Positions 18,010 to 27,617 of a stretch of 64,000 bases of DNA are shown one piece after another; position 1 is the first letter of the stretch; each line of letters starts with the position of its first letter. Below the pieces are notes generated by a model, which was not told where the DNA came from, did no database searches, and saw only the letters and a program-made list of their open reading frames with translations. This stretch comes from Corynebacterium phocae (lineage in GTDB: Bacteria > Actinomycetota > Actinomycetes > Mycobacteriales > Mycobacteriaceae). Where the stretch lies: the NCBI RefSeq assembly GCF_008693075.1, contig NZ_VXKJ01000030.1, forward strand, positions 1-64,000, written 5' to 3'. A program made the position numbers and the translations under genes.

Positions 18010-19950
18010 CTACAGAGCTGCGACTAGACGTTTCAAGGCCCCGCGGGCAACATCCGGGTCGGTGGTCTGCCAGAACGGGGGCATGGAGCGCCGGAGGAAA
18101 GAGCCGTAGCGTTTGGTAGTCAAACGGTTGTCCAGGACCGCGACTACGCCCTTGTCCTCGACTGAGCGGAGTAGCCGGCCAGCACCCTGGGCCATGAGCA
18201 GCGCCGCGTGGGTGGCAGAAACCTCCATAAAGCCGCTGCGGCGCGCCGCGTTGGCGGCTTCCGTACGCGCCTGCATCAGCGGGTTGTCCGGCCGGGGGAA
18301 GGGGATCCTGTCGATGAGCACCAGGGAGCAGGACGGCCCGGGAACATCCACACCCTGCCACAGCGTGAGCGTGCCAAACAAGCAGGAGGTTTCGTCGGCG
18401 GAGAACTTATCCACCAGCGCGCCCATGGTGTCCTCACCCTGGACGTAGAGCTTGCCAGGGACCTTGTCACGGAGGGCATCGGCAGCCTGGGTGGCTGCGC
18501 GGCGGGAAGAAAACAGCCCCAGCGTACGGCCCCCGGCGGCCGTGATGAGTTCTTCTATTTCCTCCAGCGTCTCCGGTGCCAAACCGTCGCGTCCAGGCGC
18601 GGGCAAATGTTGCGCGGTGTAGAGGATCCCGGCCTTTGCAGGGTTGAAGGGGGTACCGGCATCAAGGGTGTCATAAGTGCCAGAGGGCAGCCCCCACTGC
18701 GCCGCCATGGCGTCAAACCTGCCGCCCAGGGCCAAGGTAGCGGAGGTAAGAACCACGGTCTGGTTGCCAAAGAGTTTATCGCGCAGCATATCCGCCACGG
18801 ATAGGGGCGCTACCGCCAAGATGGCCTTATCATCCCGGTTTCGTTCCAGCCACACGACGTCCTCATGCGCGGAAGGGTCCCTGGTGGCAAAGACTGCCAG
18901 GATCCGGTCCACGGCCTCAGCCATGGTTCCTAGATGGTTGGCCAGATTCTTGCGCTCAGCGTTGCGCTCGGGGTCGTCGGTGGCCTCACCCGTGGGGGCA
19001 TCGGCAATCCTGGTGCGCACATGCCTAAGTTCGTTGGCCAAGCCCTCCAAGTGTCCCTTTGCCACCTCGGGCATGTCCGTCCACCGCCCGGGGGTTTCCA
19101 GATCCATGAGCGTGTTGAACTCATCAGCCAGATCCGCCAACTGCCCGGCATCAGATAGTGCCTTGGCGCGGTTGGCGGCCATCTTTATGGCCCGCGCGGT
19201 AATTTCCTCGGTGGACACGGAGGTAATCCGCCCGTCCAGTTCGTGCGCCTCATCCACAATGACCACCTCGTGTGGGGGCAAGATTTCCGCGTCGTGGATG
19301 GCATCAATGGCAAGCAGGGCGTGGTTGGTGATGACCACATCTACCGCCGCAGCCCGGTGCTTGGCGGACTCCGCGAAGCAATCCGGGCCGTGCGGGCAGG
19401 CCCCGGCACCCACGCATTCAGCCGAGGTGACAGAGACGGTGCGCCACACTAGATCTGGTACGCCGGGCTGCAAGTCATCACGGTCCCCGGTTTCGGTTTC
19501 TTCGGCCCATTCGTGGAGGCGTTTGACCGCGCGGCCGCGCCCGGAGATTTCCTCCTCACCCAAGATGTCCTCCGGGGCCTCCGGCTGATCCATCTTGTTC
19601 CGGCACAGGTAGTTGGCCCGGCCTTTTAAAATGGCAAAGGTGGGCTTGCGGTCCAGGTGCGGTTCCAGCGCGTCCGCCAAGCGGGGAAGATCCCGCTCCA
19701 CCAGCTGGCGCTGTAGAGCCAGGGTAGCGGTGGAGATGATGACCGCGGTGTCCGTGTTCATGGCGTGCCTGATGGCGGGAACCAGGTAAGCCAGGGACTT
19801 GCCGGTGCCGGTCCCGGCTTGAACGGCCAGGTGGCGCTGTGACTCCAGGGCTTTTGTCACCGCCTGGGCCATACGCACCTGGCCCTCGCGGCGGGTGCCG
19901 CCTAGGGCTGCAACGGCTGCTTCAAGGAGTTCTGGGGTATTCACCCGCAT
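18010..19950 (-). CDS. dinG: DinG/XPD-type ATP-dependent DNA helicase
   Basis: 646-aa superfamily 2 helicase. Walker A is GTGTGKS (residues 46-52) and the DEAH box lies at 233-236. Four cysteines (116, 179, 185, 191) are placed as the iron-sulfur cluster ligands of the XPD/DinG family. Motif VI reads MAQGAGRLLRS. Such enzymes unwind R-loops and D-loops after replication-transcription conflicts. It lies 36 bp downstream of pncB on the same strand, so it is probably read from the pncB promoter. Confidence 0.9.
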   Translation of the reverse strand: MRVNTPELLEAAVAALGGTRREGQVRMAQAVTKALESQRHLAVQAGTGTGKSLAYLVPAIRHAMNTDTAVIISTATLALQRQLVERDLPRLADALEPHLDRKPTFAILKGRANYLCRNKMDQPEAPEDILGEEEISGRGRAVKRLHEWAEETETGDRDDLQPGVPDLVWRTVSVTSAECVGAGACPHGPDCFAESAKHRAAAVDVVITNHALLAIDAIHDAEILPPHEVVIVDEAHELDGRITSVSTEEITARAIKMAANRAKALSDAGQLADLADEFNTLMDLETPGRWTDMPEVAKGHLEGLANELRHVRTRIADAPTGEATDDPERNAERKNLANHLGTMAEAVDRILAVFATRDPSAHEDVVWLERNRDDKAILAVAPLSVADMLRDKLFGNQTVVLTSATLALGGRFDAMAAQWGLPSGTYDTLDAGTPFNPAKAGILYTAQHLPAPGRDGLAPETLEEIEELITAAGGRTLGLFSSRRAATQAADALRDKVPGKLYVQGEDTMGALVDKFSADETSCLFGTLTLWQGVDVPGPSCSLVLIDRIPFPRPDNPLMQARTEAANAARRSGFMEVSATHAALLMAQGAGRLLRSVEDKGVVAVLDNRLTTKRYGSFLRRSMPPFWQTTDPDVARGALKRLVAAL

Positions 19951-19986
19951 TATTCTAGCGGGTTTTTATCAGACCTCCCGGCGGTT

Positions 19987-21321
19987 TTAAAAGCCCACCA
20001 ACCGGGTGGGGATGGCAACCTCACCGCGAGAGAGCGCCAGGCCCTCCCACGGCAGGGTGCGCCGCACCGTCTCAAGGTGCTCGCGGGACTCTTCCAAAGT
20101 GGGGATATCTTCTACCAGCTGGCCGTCACGCATGAAGGGCCGGGTGAGCTCACGCACACCCAGGTGCGCTGGAATCTCTGGTTGCGCGGAGTTGAAGGGG
20201 TAGACAATTTCTTCCAGCGCCACGCCGGTAGAGCGGTGCGTGCGCACAGCACGCTTGGCACCGCCAATGGACTTCTTGGAGGAGGAGCGCTTAGCCACGG
20301 GGTGGGCGTCTACTTCCACGACCTTGTAGACCATGCCGGCGGTGGGGGCGCCGGAACCGGTTACTACGGAGGTGCCCACGCCGTAGCCGTCCACTGGGTC
20401 ACCGCGCAGGCCGGCAATGGCAAACTCATCCAAGTCAGAAGACACGATAATCCGGGTGTTGTGCGCGCCTAAGTCATCTAGTTGCTTGCGCACCCGGCGG
20501 GTCACCGCGCCTAAGTCACCGGAGTCAATGCGGACGGCACCTAGCCGGGGGCCGGCCACCTTGATGGCGGTTTCCACGCCCTTGGTGATGTCAAAGGTGT
20601 CTACCAGCAGGGTGGTGTCCACGCCGGCGTCTGCTATCTGGGCGCGGAAGGCAGCTTCCTCATCAGGCTTGCCTTCTTCATCAATGTGCAGGAGCGTCCA
20701 CGCGTGGGCGGCGGTGCCGGAGGCCGGGATCCCGTAGCGGTGGGAGGCCTCCAAGTTGGAGGTGGCGTTAAAGCCCGCCAGGTAGGCCGCGCGGGCGGCA
20801 GTGACCGCCGCGTATTCGTGGGCGCGCCGGGAGCCCATCTCAATGATGGTGCGGCCATCAGCTGCGGTCACCATGCGGGATGCCGCCGAGGCCACGGCGG
20901 AGTCGGAGTTCAAAATGCTCAAGATGACGGTTTCGAGGATAACGCACTCACCAAAGGTTCCGCGCACAGTGAGCAGTGGGGAGTTGGGGAAGAAGATTTC
21001 CCCCTCCCGGTAGCCGTCCACCTGGCCGGAGAAGCGGTAGTCCCGCAGGTAGTCAATGGTGTCCTCATCCAGAAAGTCCAGGGTTTCTAATTGCGCCGGG
21101 GTGAAGTGGAAGTCTTTGATAGCGCGCAGGACGCGGGCGGTGCCGGCCACCACGCCGTAGCGGCGCTCGTTTGGCAGGCGCCGGGCGAATACTTCAAAAG
21201 CGCACTGGCGGTGCGCGGTTCCGTCCTTGATCGCGGCCTGCAACATGGTCAGTTCGTACATGTCAGTGAGGAGGCCAGTGGAGCGGCCTTCGGGAATGGC
21301 AGAAGATTGCGTATATTTCAC
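19987..21321 (-). CDS. pncB: nicotinate phosphoribosyltransferase
   Basis: About 444-aa enzyme that turns nicotinate into nicotinate mononucleotide, entry to NAD salvage. It starts TGLLTDMYELTMLQAA and contains FEVFARRLPNERRYGVVAG and VRIDSGDLG, typical of PncB. The open frame extends to a TTG at 21348, but that would run through a palindrome that looks like an operator, so I prefer the GTG at 21321 or 21324. First gene of a pncB-helicase unit, divergent from clpS. Confidence 0.92.
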   Translation of the reverse strand: MKYTQSSAIPEGRSTGLLTDMYELTMLQAAIKDGTAHRQCAFEVFARRLPNERRYGVVAGTARVLRAIKDFHFTPAQLETLDFLDEDTIDYLRDYRFSGQVDGYREGEIFFPNSPLLTVRGTFGECVILETVILSILNSDSAVASAASRMVTAADGRTIIEMGSRRAHEYAAVTAARAAYLAGFNATSNLEASHRYGIPASGTAAHAWTLLHIDEEGKPDEEAAFRAQIADAGVDTTLLVDTFDITKGVETAIKVAGPRLGAVRIDSGDLGAVTRRVRKQLDDLGAHNTRIIVSSDLDEFAIAGLRGDPVDGYGVGTSVVTGSGAPTAGMVYKVVEVDAHPVAKRSSSKKSIGGAKRAVRTHRSTGVALEEIVYPFNSAQPEIPAHLGVRELTRPFMRDGQLVEDIPTLEESREHLETVRRTLPWEGLALSRGEVAIPTRLVGF

Positions 21322-21326
21322 CACAC

Positions 21327-21347
21327 TGATACTACCTGTTTGTATCA
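21327..21347. promoter_or_regulatory. palindromic operator candidate at pncB start
   Basis: TGATAC (21327-21332) and GTATCA (21342-21347) flank nine bases, giving a 21-bp palindrome immediately before the preferred GTG start of pncB and inside the short gap to divergent clpS. A repressor bound here would block pncB. An NAD-responsive regulator is plausible from the gene's role; the identity is not shown by the sequence. Confidence 0.5.
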
Positions 21348-21407
21348 AGAGATAGACGTATAACTTTTTCGTGGCCTTGCCCGCCCTTTTTTCGATAGGC
21401 TGTAGCC

Positions 21408-21749
21408 ATGATGAAAAGTGCGGCTTTAAAAGTGGGTAACACCGGCACCGTGTTTTGCGGGATGGCCTCGCCCGAATTAGACGAAGACGTGGAAATTGAC
21501 GTTGCCACCAGTGAGAACCTGCCCTGGATGTGTATTGTCTGGGATGATCCGGTCAACCTCATGTCCTATGTTTCCTACGTGTTTCAGACCGTTTTGGGGT
21601 ATGACAAGAAGCGCGCCAATGAGTTGATGATGCAGGTGCATACGGAAGGAAAGGCTGCCGTGAGCACCGGGGAGCGCGATAAAGTTGAGGCAGATGTCAA
21701 GAAGCTCCAGGTGGCAGGCCTGTGGGCAACTATGCAGCAGGCAGGTTAA
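21408..21749 (+). CDS. clpS: ClpS adaptor of the ClpCP/ClpAP protease
   Basis: 113-aa N-end-rule adaptor. The core [23 protein letters not shown] matches the ClpS signature (here the substrate-pocket Asp-Asp-Pro is present), followed by [17 protein letters not shown]. An N-terminal extension of about 35 residues precedes the fold. It heads a long co-directional gene run ending at rdgB and may have a near-leaderless start, since little space separates it from pncB. Confidence 0.93.
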   Translation: MMKSAALKVGNTGTVFCGMASPELDEDVEIDVATSENLPWMCIVWDDPVNLMSYVSYVFQTVLGYDKKRANELMMQVHTEGKAAVSTGERDKVEADVKKLQVAGLWATMQQAG

Positions 21750-21755
21750 AAAGAT

Positions 21756-22292
21756 ATGCAACCGTGGAAGAAAAAGAAGTCCCTCATGCGGCCGGTGAAG
21801 TTTGTTACCCGGTTTGAACCCATTGAGCGGGAGGTCATTGGGGATCTGACCGCTACCGTCAGTGAGGCCATTATCCAGCGCGCGCAGTCCGCGCCCAAAG
21901 ATGAGCTGGCGGAGATGATGGGCATGGCCGCAGGCCATAAACATGCCCCGGAGGACCCGTCCCTAGCGCGGCTGTTTCCGGATTTTGAGAAACCAGGTGA
22001 TGAAGAGTTTGAGGGGGATAACTCCCTGCTGCGCTCCTTGCATGAGCAAGACATTGCCCGCGCTAAGCTGGCCAACCTGCAAGTGCTGGGAACCGCGCTG
22101 GGGCCCACCGGCGGGGTGGAGGTCTCCCTCGATGAGCAGGAGGCCCAGGCCGTTATCGCCGCCCTTAACGACGTACGGCTCTACATCGCGGCCGCAGAGA
22201 CGTTGCATGAGGGCCTGATGGCGGACAAAGACGCTGTGCTGGAATGGCTGGCTTTTGCCCAGGATTCTCTGCTGCAAGCCCTGGTTGACTGA
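21756..22292 (+). CDS. DUF2017 family protein
   Basis: 178-aa protein of the actinobacterial DUF2017 family, regularly found directly after clpS. It is mostly helical, with charged and Ala/Leu-rich segments and no membrane span. It lies six bases after clpS and shares its last base with the next gene (TGATG), so it is part of the clpS operon. Function unknown; context suggests a link to proteolysis. Confidence 0.85.
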   Translation: MQPWKKKKSLMRPVKFVTRFEPIEREVIGDLTATVSEAIIQRAQSAPKDELAEMMGMAAGHKHAPEDPSLARLFPDFEKPGDEEFEGDNSLLRSLHEQDIARAKLANLQVLGTALGPTGGVEVSLDEQEAQAVIAALNDVRLYIAAAETLHEGLMADKDAVLEWLAFAQDSLLQALVD

Positions 22293-23200
22293 TGTTTCAG
22301 GTAGGGCACTGCGATCTCGCGGACACCGGCGTAACCGTTATCTATTGCGGGCCGCAGGGGGCGCTGGCCGCCGTTGACGTGCGCGGCGGCGGCCCCGGCA
22401 CGCGGGAGACAGATTTGTTGGAACCGCACAACACCGTCGAGCGCGTCCATGCGGTGGTCTTATCGGGCGGCTCCGCCTTTGGCCTGGCGGCCGCGGACGG
22501 CGCCATGCGGGAACTAGCTCGCCACGACATCGGCTTTGCCGTGCTGGGGGAGGACAAACCCGGTCCCCGCGTGCCCATTGTGCCGGCGGCGGTGATCTTT
22601 GACCTCCTGGTGGGGCAGGCCCGTTACCCCTCTGCGGAGGACGGCGCTGCGGCGTTGCGGGCGGCCATGGCGGCCGATGACACCTCGCAGGGCAGCGTGG
22701 GTGCCGGTATTGGCGCCACGGCCGGCCGGCTGCGCGGGGGCCTGGGGCGTGCGCAGTTTAAGGCAGGGAAATACCAGATAAGTGCGGTGGTGGTGGCCAA
22801 TCCGGTGGGGGAGGTAGTAGGCCTAGATGGCAAGCTTTTTGCCGCCCCGGAAAAGCGGGTGGACCCCACGTTGTTGAAAGAGCGTACGCGCCCCAAGCTC
22901 AACACCACTATTGGTGCCATTATGACCGACGCCCCCGTGACCAAGGCCCAAGCCAAGCGCCTGGCCATGATGGCCCATGACGGGATTGCCCACGCGGTGC
23001 GTCCTGCGCACACCCCGTTGGACGGGGACACCATCTTCGCGCTCTCCTCCGCCTCCAGGCCCACCGGCGTGGACGCCATGGAACTGCTGGAGCTGGGGCA
23101 GGCCGCCGCCCAGGCGGTGGCTACCGCCATCGTCTCCGCCGTGACCCAGGCCGAAGCAGGCATTGGCGCCACGGCTTTCCGCGAGATTGCAGTAAAGTAG
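22292..23200 (+). CDS. P1 family peptidase (DmpA/S58-like)
   Basis: 302-aa member of the S58 Ntn-hydrolase family (L-aminopeptidase/D-esterase). Typical motifs are VLSGGSAFGLAAADG near the N-terminus and the TNxTIGAIxTDA-like stretch around residue 205 (KLNTTIGAIMTDAPVTKAQ), where autocleavage would create the catalytic N-terminal residue. Overlaps the DUF2017 gene by one base. Confidence 0.88.
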   Translation: MFQVGHCDLADTGVTVIYCGPQGALAAVDVRGGGPGTRETDLLEPHNTVERVHAVVLSGGSAFGLAAADGAMRELARHDIGFAVLGEDKPGPRVPIVPAAVIFDLLVGQARYPSAEDGAAALRAAMAADDTSQGSVGAGIGATAGRLRGGLGRAQFKAGKYQISAVVVANPVGEVVGLDGKLFAAPEKRVDPTLLKERTRPKLNTTIGAIMTDAPVTKAQAKRLAMMAHDGIAHAVRPAHTPLDGDTIFALSSASRPTGVDAMELLELGQAAAQAVATAIVSAVTQAEAGIGATAFREIAVK

Positions 23201-23208
23201 TCCCCATT

Positions 23209-24012
23209 ATGACTGGCCCCTTTAACCCTCCTTCTGGTAAGCCTCCCCGGCCTTACTCGCAGCCCGCGCCTAGGCCTTCCTCGCAGTACGTGCCTGCGCC
23301 CGGGCCCCGGCCGGCCCCCCAGCCGTCCTGGCCTTCCGTGGCTCCCAACCCTTCGCTCAACAAGGGGGTTTCCGCTAACTACAACCGTTCCGGACGGTTG
23401 CGCGCCGGGGGCACACTGGCCGCCGCCTATCTGGTGCTTGAGTGGGCGGTCCATCTGCTGAACACGCTGATCTTTGGCGGCAACCTGGTGGTATTTGGCA
23501 TCAGGCCGCTGGATTTCTCCGGCATCTGGGGGATCTTCGCGGCCCCGCTGCTCCACGCCAACTTTGAACACCTGTTAGGAAACTCCATCCCTGGTGCCAT
23601 CTTCTGTTTCCTCGTGGGGCTATCCGGCCGGCGGGCTTTTTGGGAAGTGACCATCATTGTCACGCTGGTGGCGGGCATAGGCACCTGGCTCCTGGGCGGG
23701 CCAGGAACCTTACACATTGGGGCCTCGTGCTTGGTCTATGGATGGCTGGCCTACCTCATTGTCCGCGGGATTTTCAACCGCTCACTCATCCAAACCTTCC
23801 TGGGGCTATCGCTGGGGTTTGCCTACTCCGGGCTGATCTGGGGCGTGCTACCCATCTACGCGGGGGTTTCCTGGCAAGGCCACTTATTTGGCGCTATTGG
23901 CGGCGTGCTAGCCGGGATGGCCATTACTTCCGATGACCCGGTGCGGGCTTTAAAGCGATCCCCCGTCACCGGGCAGCCGGCGCTACCGGAAAAACCGAGG
24001 CTTTATGGGTAA
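23209..24012 (+). CDS. rhomboid family intramembrane serine protease
   Basis: 267-aa membrane protease with a proline-rich cytoplasmic N-terminus (residues 1-60) and six or more helices. Ser173 lies in GASCLVYG and His225 in [11 protein letters not shown], giving the catalytic pair. The usual GxSG motif reads GASC here: the glycine after the serine is cysteine. [10 protein letters not shown] is the conserved helix-2 histidine/asparagine segment. Its end overlaps murI by eight bases. Confidence 0.9.
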   Translation: MTGPFNPPSGKPPRPYSQPAPRPSSQYVPAPGPRPAPQPSWPSVAPNPSLNKGVSANYNRSGRLRAGGTLAAAYLVLEWAVHLLNTLIFGGNLVVFGIRPLDFSGIWGIFAAPLLHANFEHLLGNSIPGAIFCFLVGLSGRRAFWEVTIIVTLVAGIGTWLLGGPGTLHIGASCLVYGWLAYLIVRGIFNRSLIQTFLGLSLGFAYSGLIWGVLPIYAGVSWQGHLFGAIGGVLAGMAITSDDPVRALKRSPVTGQPALPEKPRLYG

Positions 24013-24808
24013 CCACAACACCGCTCCCATTGGGATCTTTGACTCCGGCGTAGGCGGGCTCACCGTGGCGCGCACCATCATGGACCAGCTTCCCCACGAG
24101 TCAATCTTCTACATCGGGGACACCGCCAACGGCCCCTACGGACCGCGCCCCATTGCGCAGGTGCGCCAGCTCTCCGAGAAAATCGCGGATGAGCTAGTAG
24201 ACCGCGGTTGCAAGATGATAGTCATAGCATGCAACACCGCCACGGCGGCCTTTCTGCACGACGCCCGGGAGCGCTACGACGTGCCCGTGGTGGAAGTCAT
24301 CCGGCCTGCCGTGCGCCGCGCCCTGTCTTCCACCCGCAACGGCAAGGTGGGGGTGATTGGCACGCAGGGCACCGTCAACTCCGGCGCTTATCAGGACTTG
24401 TTTGCCATCAACCCGGATGTGCAGGCCTATGCGGTTGCTTGCCCGGACTTTGTGCCCTTTGTGGAACGGGGGATTACCTCCGGGCGTCAGGTCCTGGGGC
24501 TGGCACAGCACTATCTTGCCCCTTTGCAGGCCGCGGACGTAGACACTCTAGTCCTGGGGTGTACTCACTACCCCTTGCTCTCCGGCGTTATCCAGTTGGC
24601 TATAGGTGACAACGTAACTCTGGTGTCCTCAGCGGAAGAAACAGCCAAAGATGTATTGCGAATTCTCACCGAAACGGACATGCTTGCGCCCCCGGACAAC
24701 CAGCCCACCTTGGTTTTTGAGTCCACTGGGCAGGGGGAAAAGTTTGAACAACTAGCCGCGCGCTTCCTGGGCCGCAGCCCGGGTGAGTTCAACCACATTC
24801 GCTCTTAA
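24005..24808 (+). CDS. murI: glutamate racemase
   Basis: 267-aa enzyme that makes D-glutamate for peptidoglycan. Starts [16 protein letters not shown]; both catalytic cysteines are present, Cys76 (IACNTAT) and Cys186 (LGCTHYP). [13 protein letters not shown] is the family's substrate loop. Overlaps the rhomboid gene, so it is co-translated with it. Confidence 0.97.
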   Translation: MGNHNTAPIGIFDSGVGGLTVARTIMDQLPHESIFYIGDTANGPYGPRPIAQVRQLSEKIADELVDRGCKMIVIACNTATAAFLHDARERYDVPVVEVIRPAVRRALSSTRNGKVGVIGTQGTVNSGAYQDLFAINPDVQAYAVACPDFVPFVERGITSGRQVLGLAQHYLAPLQAADVDTLVLGCTHYPLLSGVIQLAIGDNVTLVSSAEETAKDVLRILTETDMLAPPDNQPTLVFESTGQGEKFEQLAARFLGRSPGEFNHIRS

Positions 24809-24875
24809 AGACCTACTAGCTCGCAACTTGGGAAAAATTACGGCATTTTTCCTTCATCCGTGCAACGATGGTGGC

Positions 24876-25646
24876 ATGAAGTTGACCATCCTCGGTTGTT
24901 CCGGAAGCGTACCCGTGCCGGGCAACGCCGCCTCCGGCTACCTGGTGTCTTTTCCTGACGCTACCTCCATCATCGTGGACATGGGGCCTGGAACCCTGGC
25001 CCAGCTGCAGAAATACCAAGACCCGGTCAACGCCCACGTGCTTTTTAGCCACCTTCACGCGGACCATTGCCTGGATTTTCCTTCCCTGCTGGTGTGGCGG
25101 CGCTACCACCCGTATGCCCCGGCGCGGGAACGCAACTTCTGCTTTGCGCCCAGCTACGCACCCACGCACTTGGGCAGGCTTTCTTCCGATGACGTAGATG
25201 GCGTGGATGATATGGCTGACACCTTTATCTTTAGCCCCTGGGAGCACGGCAAACCAGAAAAACTGGGAGAGGTGCTCATCACCCCCTACCGCGCCTTTCA
25301 CCCCGTGGAAACCTACGCCCTGCGCTTCGAAGACCCGCGCTCCGGGAAGGTTATTGCCTATTCCGGGGACACCGCCTTTACTACCGATCTTATCCCCGCG
25401 GTCAAGCACGCGGACTACTTCTTGTGCGAGGCCGCCTGGGGACAAAGCAGCGACGGCAAACCCGGCGGTATGCACATGTCCGGCGGGGAAGCCGGCCGCC
25501 TGGCCCGGCTGGCGGAGGTGAAGACCTTGGTTTTGACCCATTTGCAACCTTGGGGTGACGCGGAGGCCACCGTAGCCGCCGCCCGAGCGGAATTTGCCGG
25601 GGAGATTATCCTAGCCCGCCCGGACATGCAGCTAGAGTTCCGCTAA
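24876..25646 (+). CDS. cpdA: metallo-beta-lactamase-fold hydrolase, CpdA-like
   Basis: 256-aa MBL-fold protein. The metal motif H59-L-H-A-D-H64 is intact, followed by a histidine in the FHPVETYALR segment, YSGDTAFT and a terminal LTHLQPW. The order murI-this gene-rph-rdgB matches what I recall for the class II cAMP phosphodiesterase CpdA of C. glutamicum, so a cAMP-degrading role is likely; an RNase Z-like hydrolase is the alternative. The ATG at 24876 is chosen over an upstream GTG because MKLTILGCSGS is the family N-terminus. Confidence 0.72.
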   Translation: MKLTILGCSGSVPVPGNAASGYLVSFPDATSIIVDMGPGTLAQLQKYQDPVNAHVLFSHLHADHCLDFPSLLVWRRYHPYAPARERNFCFAPSYAPTHLGRLSSDDVDGVDDMADTFIFSPWEHGKPEKLGEVLITPYRAFHPVETYALRFEDPRSGKVIAYSGDTAFTTDLIPAVKHADYFLCEAAWGQSSDGKPGGMHMSGGEAGRLARLAEVKTLVLTHLQPWGDAEATVAAARAEFAGEIILARPDMQLEFR

Positions 25647-25763
25647 CCCCGCACCCTGCCCGTCTTCAACCTCCCCGCATCCTGCCGCACCCTGCTGCAG
25701 CGGGTCGATGCAGGCCGTTGCGTGCTTGGGGTGGTGCCACCCGGCTCGGGTAGGCTAGGGGAT

Positions 25764-26492
25764 ATGTCTGATTTCACTCGCGCGGATGGCCGCGCCCTGG
25801 ACGAGCTCCGTCCCATCAAAATTACCCGCAATTTCACCACCAACCCGGCCGGATCGGTCTTGGTTGAGTTTGGCAACACCCGCGTGATGTGTACCGCGTC
25901 CGTGGAGTTTGGTGTGCCCCGTTTCAAGCGTGACTCCGGGGAGGGCTGGCTGACCGCAGAATACTCCATGCTCCCGGCCGCTACCCATGACCGCATGCCG
26001 CGCGAATCCATGCGCGGGAAGGTCAAGGGCCGCACGCATGAAATCTCCCGCCTAGTAGGGCGTTCGTTGCGCGCCGCCGTGGATCTCTCTGAGCTTGGGG
26101 AAAACACCATCCAGCTGGACTGCGACGTGTTGCAGGCTGACGGTGGCACTCGCACTGCCTCCATCACCGGCGCCTACGTGGCCTTGGCGGACGCCATCTC
26201 TTTCCTGGAAAATGAAGGCGTGGTGCCCGGCCGCCCGTTGCTAGAGCCCATTGCGGCTATCTCTGTGGGCATAGTGGACGGCCGCGTGAGCTTGGATCTT
26301 CCCTATGAGGAGGACTCCCGCGCGGAGGTAGATCTCAACGTGGTCATGGCAGAGTCCGGCAAGTTCGTGGAAATCCAGGGCACCGGTGAGGAAGGCCTCT
26401 TTGACCGTGATGAGCTCAACGCTATGTTGGACGTCGCGGAGAAGGGCTGCCACCAGCTTATTGCCGCTCAGAAAGCCGCCTTGGGCTGGTAG
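25764..26492 (+). CDS. rph: ribonuclease PH
   Basis: 242-aa phosphorolytic exoribonuclease that trims tRNA 3' ends. It begins [32 protein letters not shown], the basic [17 protein letters not shown] segment and [16 protein letters not shown] are all typical. The ATG at 25764 is preferred to an upstream GTG because it matches the family start and follows AGGGGA. Two bases separate it from rdgB. Confidence 0.96.
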   Translation: MSDFTRADGRALDELRPIKITRNFTTNPAGSVLVEFGNTRVMCTASVEFGVPRFKRDSGEGWLTAEYSMLPAATHDRMPRESMRGKVKGRTHEISRLVGRSLRAAVDLSELGENTIQLDCDVLQADGGTRTASITGAYVALADAISFLENEGVVPGRPLLEPIAAISVGIVDGRVSLDLPYEEDSRAEVDLNVVMAESGKFVEIQGTGEEGLFDRDELNAMLDVAEKGCHQLIAAQKAALGW

Positions 26493-26494
26493 AG

Positions 26495-27109
26495 ATGAAA
26501 CTTCTGGTCGCTTCCAATAACGCGAAGAAACTAGCTGAGTTAGAACGCATCTTGCATGACGCTGGGATAAGCGGCGTGGAGCTGGTGGCTCTCAAAGACG
26601 CCCCGGCTTATGAGGAGCCCATTGAAGATGGCCGCACCTTCGCCGATAACGCCCTTATCAAAGCCCGCGCCGGTGTGAAAAACACCGGTTTGCCCACGGT
26701 GGCCGATGACTCCGGTTTAGCGGTTGCAGAACTAGGCGGCATGCCGGGAGTGTTATCCGCGCGCTGGTCCGGCCGCCACGGTGATGACGCGGCCAATAAT
26801 GAGTTGTTGCTAGCCCAGATGGAGCACGTTCCCGCTGACCGCCGCGCGGCCGCTTTTGTCTCCGTGTGCGCACTTGTTACCCCGGACGGGCAAGAACACG
26901 TGGTAGAGGGCCGTTGGCCGGGCACTCTGCTACGCGAGCCGCAGGGGGAAAATGGCTTTGGCTATGACCCGCTGTTCCAGCCGGAGGGGGAGGACCGGTC
27001 TTCCGCCCAGATGTCACCTGCTGAAAAGAACGCGGTTTCCCACCGCGGCCGGGCCCTTAGCCAGCTAATTCCCGTTATTGCCGCGCTGGCAGGGGCTTGC
27101 CCGGCCTAG
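26495..27109 (+). CDS. rdgB: non-canonical purine NTP pyrophosphatase
   Basis: 204-aa Ham1/RdgB enzyme that removes ITP, dITP and XTP. SNNAKKLAELE, the TVADDSGLAVAELGGMPGVLSARWSG core and GENGFGYDPLF are diagnostic. Last gene of the run that begins at clpS, followed by a strong stem-loop. Confidence 0.96.
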   Translation: MKLLVASNNAKKLAELERILHDAGISGVELVALKDAPAYEEPIEDGRTFADNALIKARAGVKNTGLPTVADDSGLAVAELGGMPGVLSARWSGRHGDDAANNELLLAQMEHVPADRRAAAFVSVCALVTPDGQEHVVEGRWPGTLLREPQGENGFGYDPLFQPEGEDRSSAQMSPAEKNAVSHRGRALSQLIPVIAALAGACPA

Positions 27110-27164
27110 CTCTCAACCGGCCAACCTTCTACCGCTGCCCGGCCAGTTCCGGCCCGTGGCATAG

Positions 27165-27204
27165 CACTGGGCACCCTGCCTTTTTGTAGACGGGGTGCCC
27201 AGTG
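27165..27204. terminator. stem-loop between rdgB and the DUF3817 gene
   Basis: CACTGGGCACCC is perfectly complementary to GGGTGCCCAGTG across a 16-base loop. It lies between two convergent genes. It lacks a T-tail on either side, but position and strength suggest a shared terminator. Confidence 0.6.
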
Positions 27205-27221
27205 TTGTGGAATCTTACCAG

Positions 27222-27617
27222 CTAGAGCAGCGCGAACTCCCGCTGTACCTCGCGGCGGCGCTTGGATTCCATGAAGAAGGAGAAAAACGGCACCACGCCG
27301 GCCAGGGCGGTGAGGATAATTTTGCCAAAGGGCCAGAGGGCCTTCATGCCTAGGTTCATCACGGAGGCTACGTAGGCAATGTAGACCCACCCGTGCACAA
27401 TGGCTATGTATTTTGCCCAGTCCGGGATTTCCATGTTCAGCACGTATTGGCACACCATGCGTACTACTAGCGCGATGAGGAACATGCCGGTAATCCACGC
27501 CATGACGGAAAAGAGGCTAAGGGCGCTGGCCACGCGGGACTGGCGGTCCGGGTGGACGTGGCTAGGAAGCGGGTTGCTGGTTGACGCGTTGACGGAGGGG
27601 ACGGAGGGATCAGTCAT
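27222..27617 (-). CDS. DUF3817 family membrane protein
   Basis: About 131-aa protein with three membrane helices, recognisable as DUF3817 by the AIVHGWVYIAYVASVMNLG segment. The ATG at 27617 gives an 8-bp overlap with the upstream partner gene; a TTG-type start slightly upstream is possible. The function of the family is unknown. Confidence 0.8.
   Translation of the reverse strand: MTDPSVPSVNASTSNPLPSHVHPDRQSRVASALSLFSVMAWITGMFLIALVVRMVCQYVLNMEIPDWAKYIAIVHGWVYIAYVASVMNLGMKALWPFGKIILTALAGVVPFFSFFMESKRRREVQREFALL

Noticed and set aside
24783-24875. Extended N-terminus of the CpdA-like protein overlapping murI
   Set aside because: The family start MKLTILG lies at 24876; the upstream part crosses the end of murI without a plausible ribosome site.
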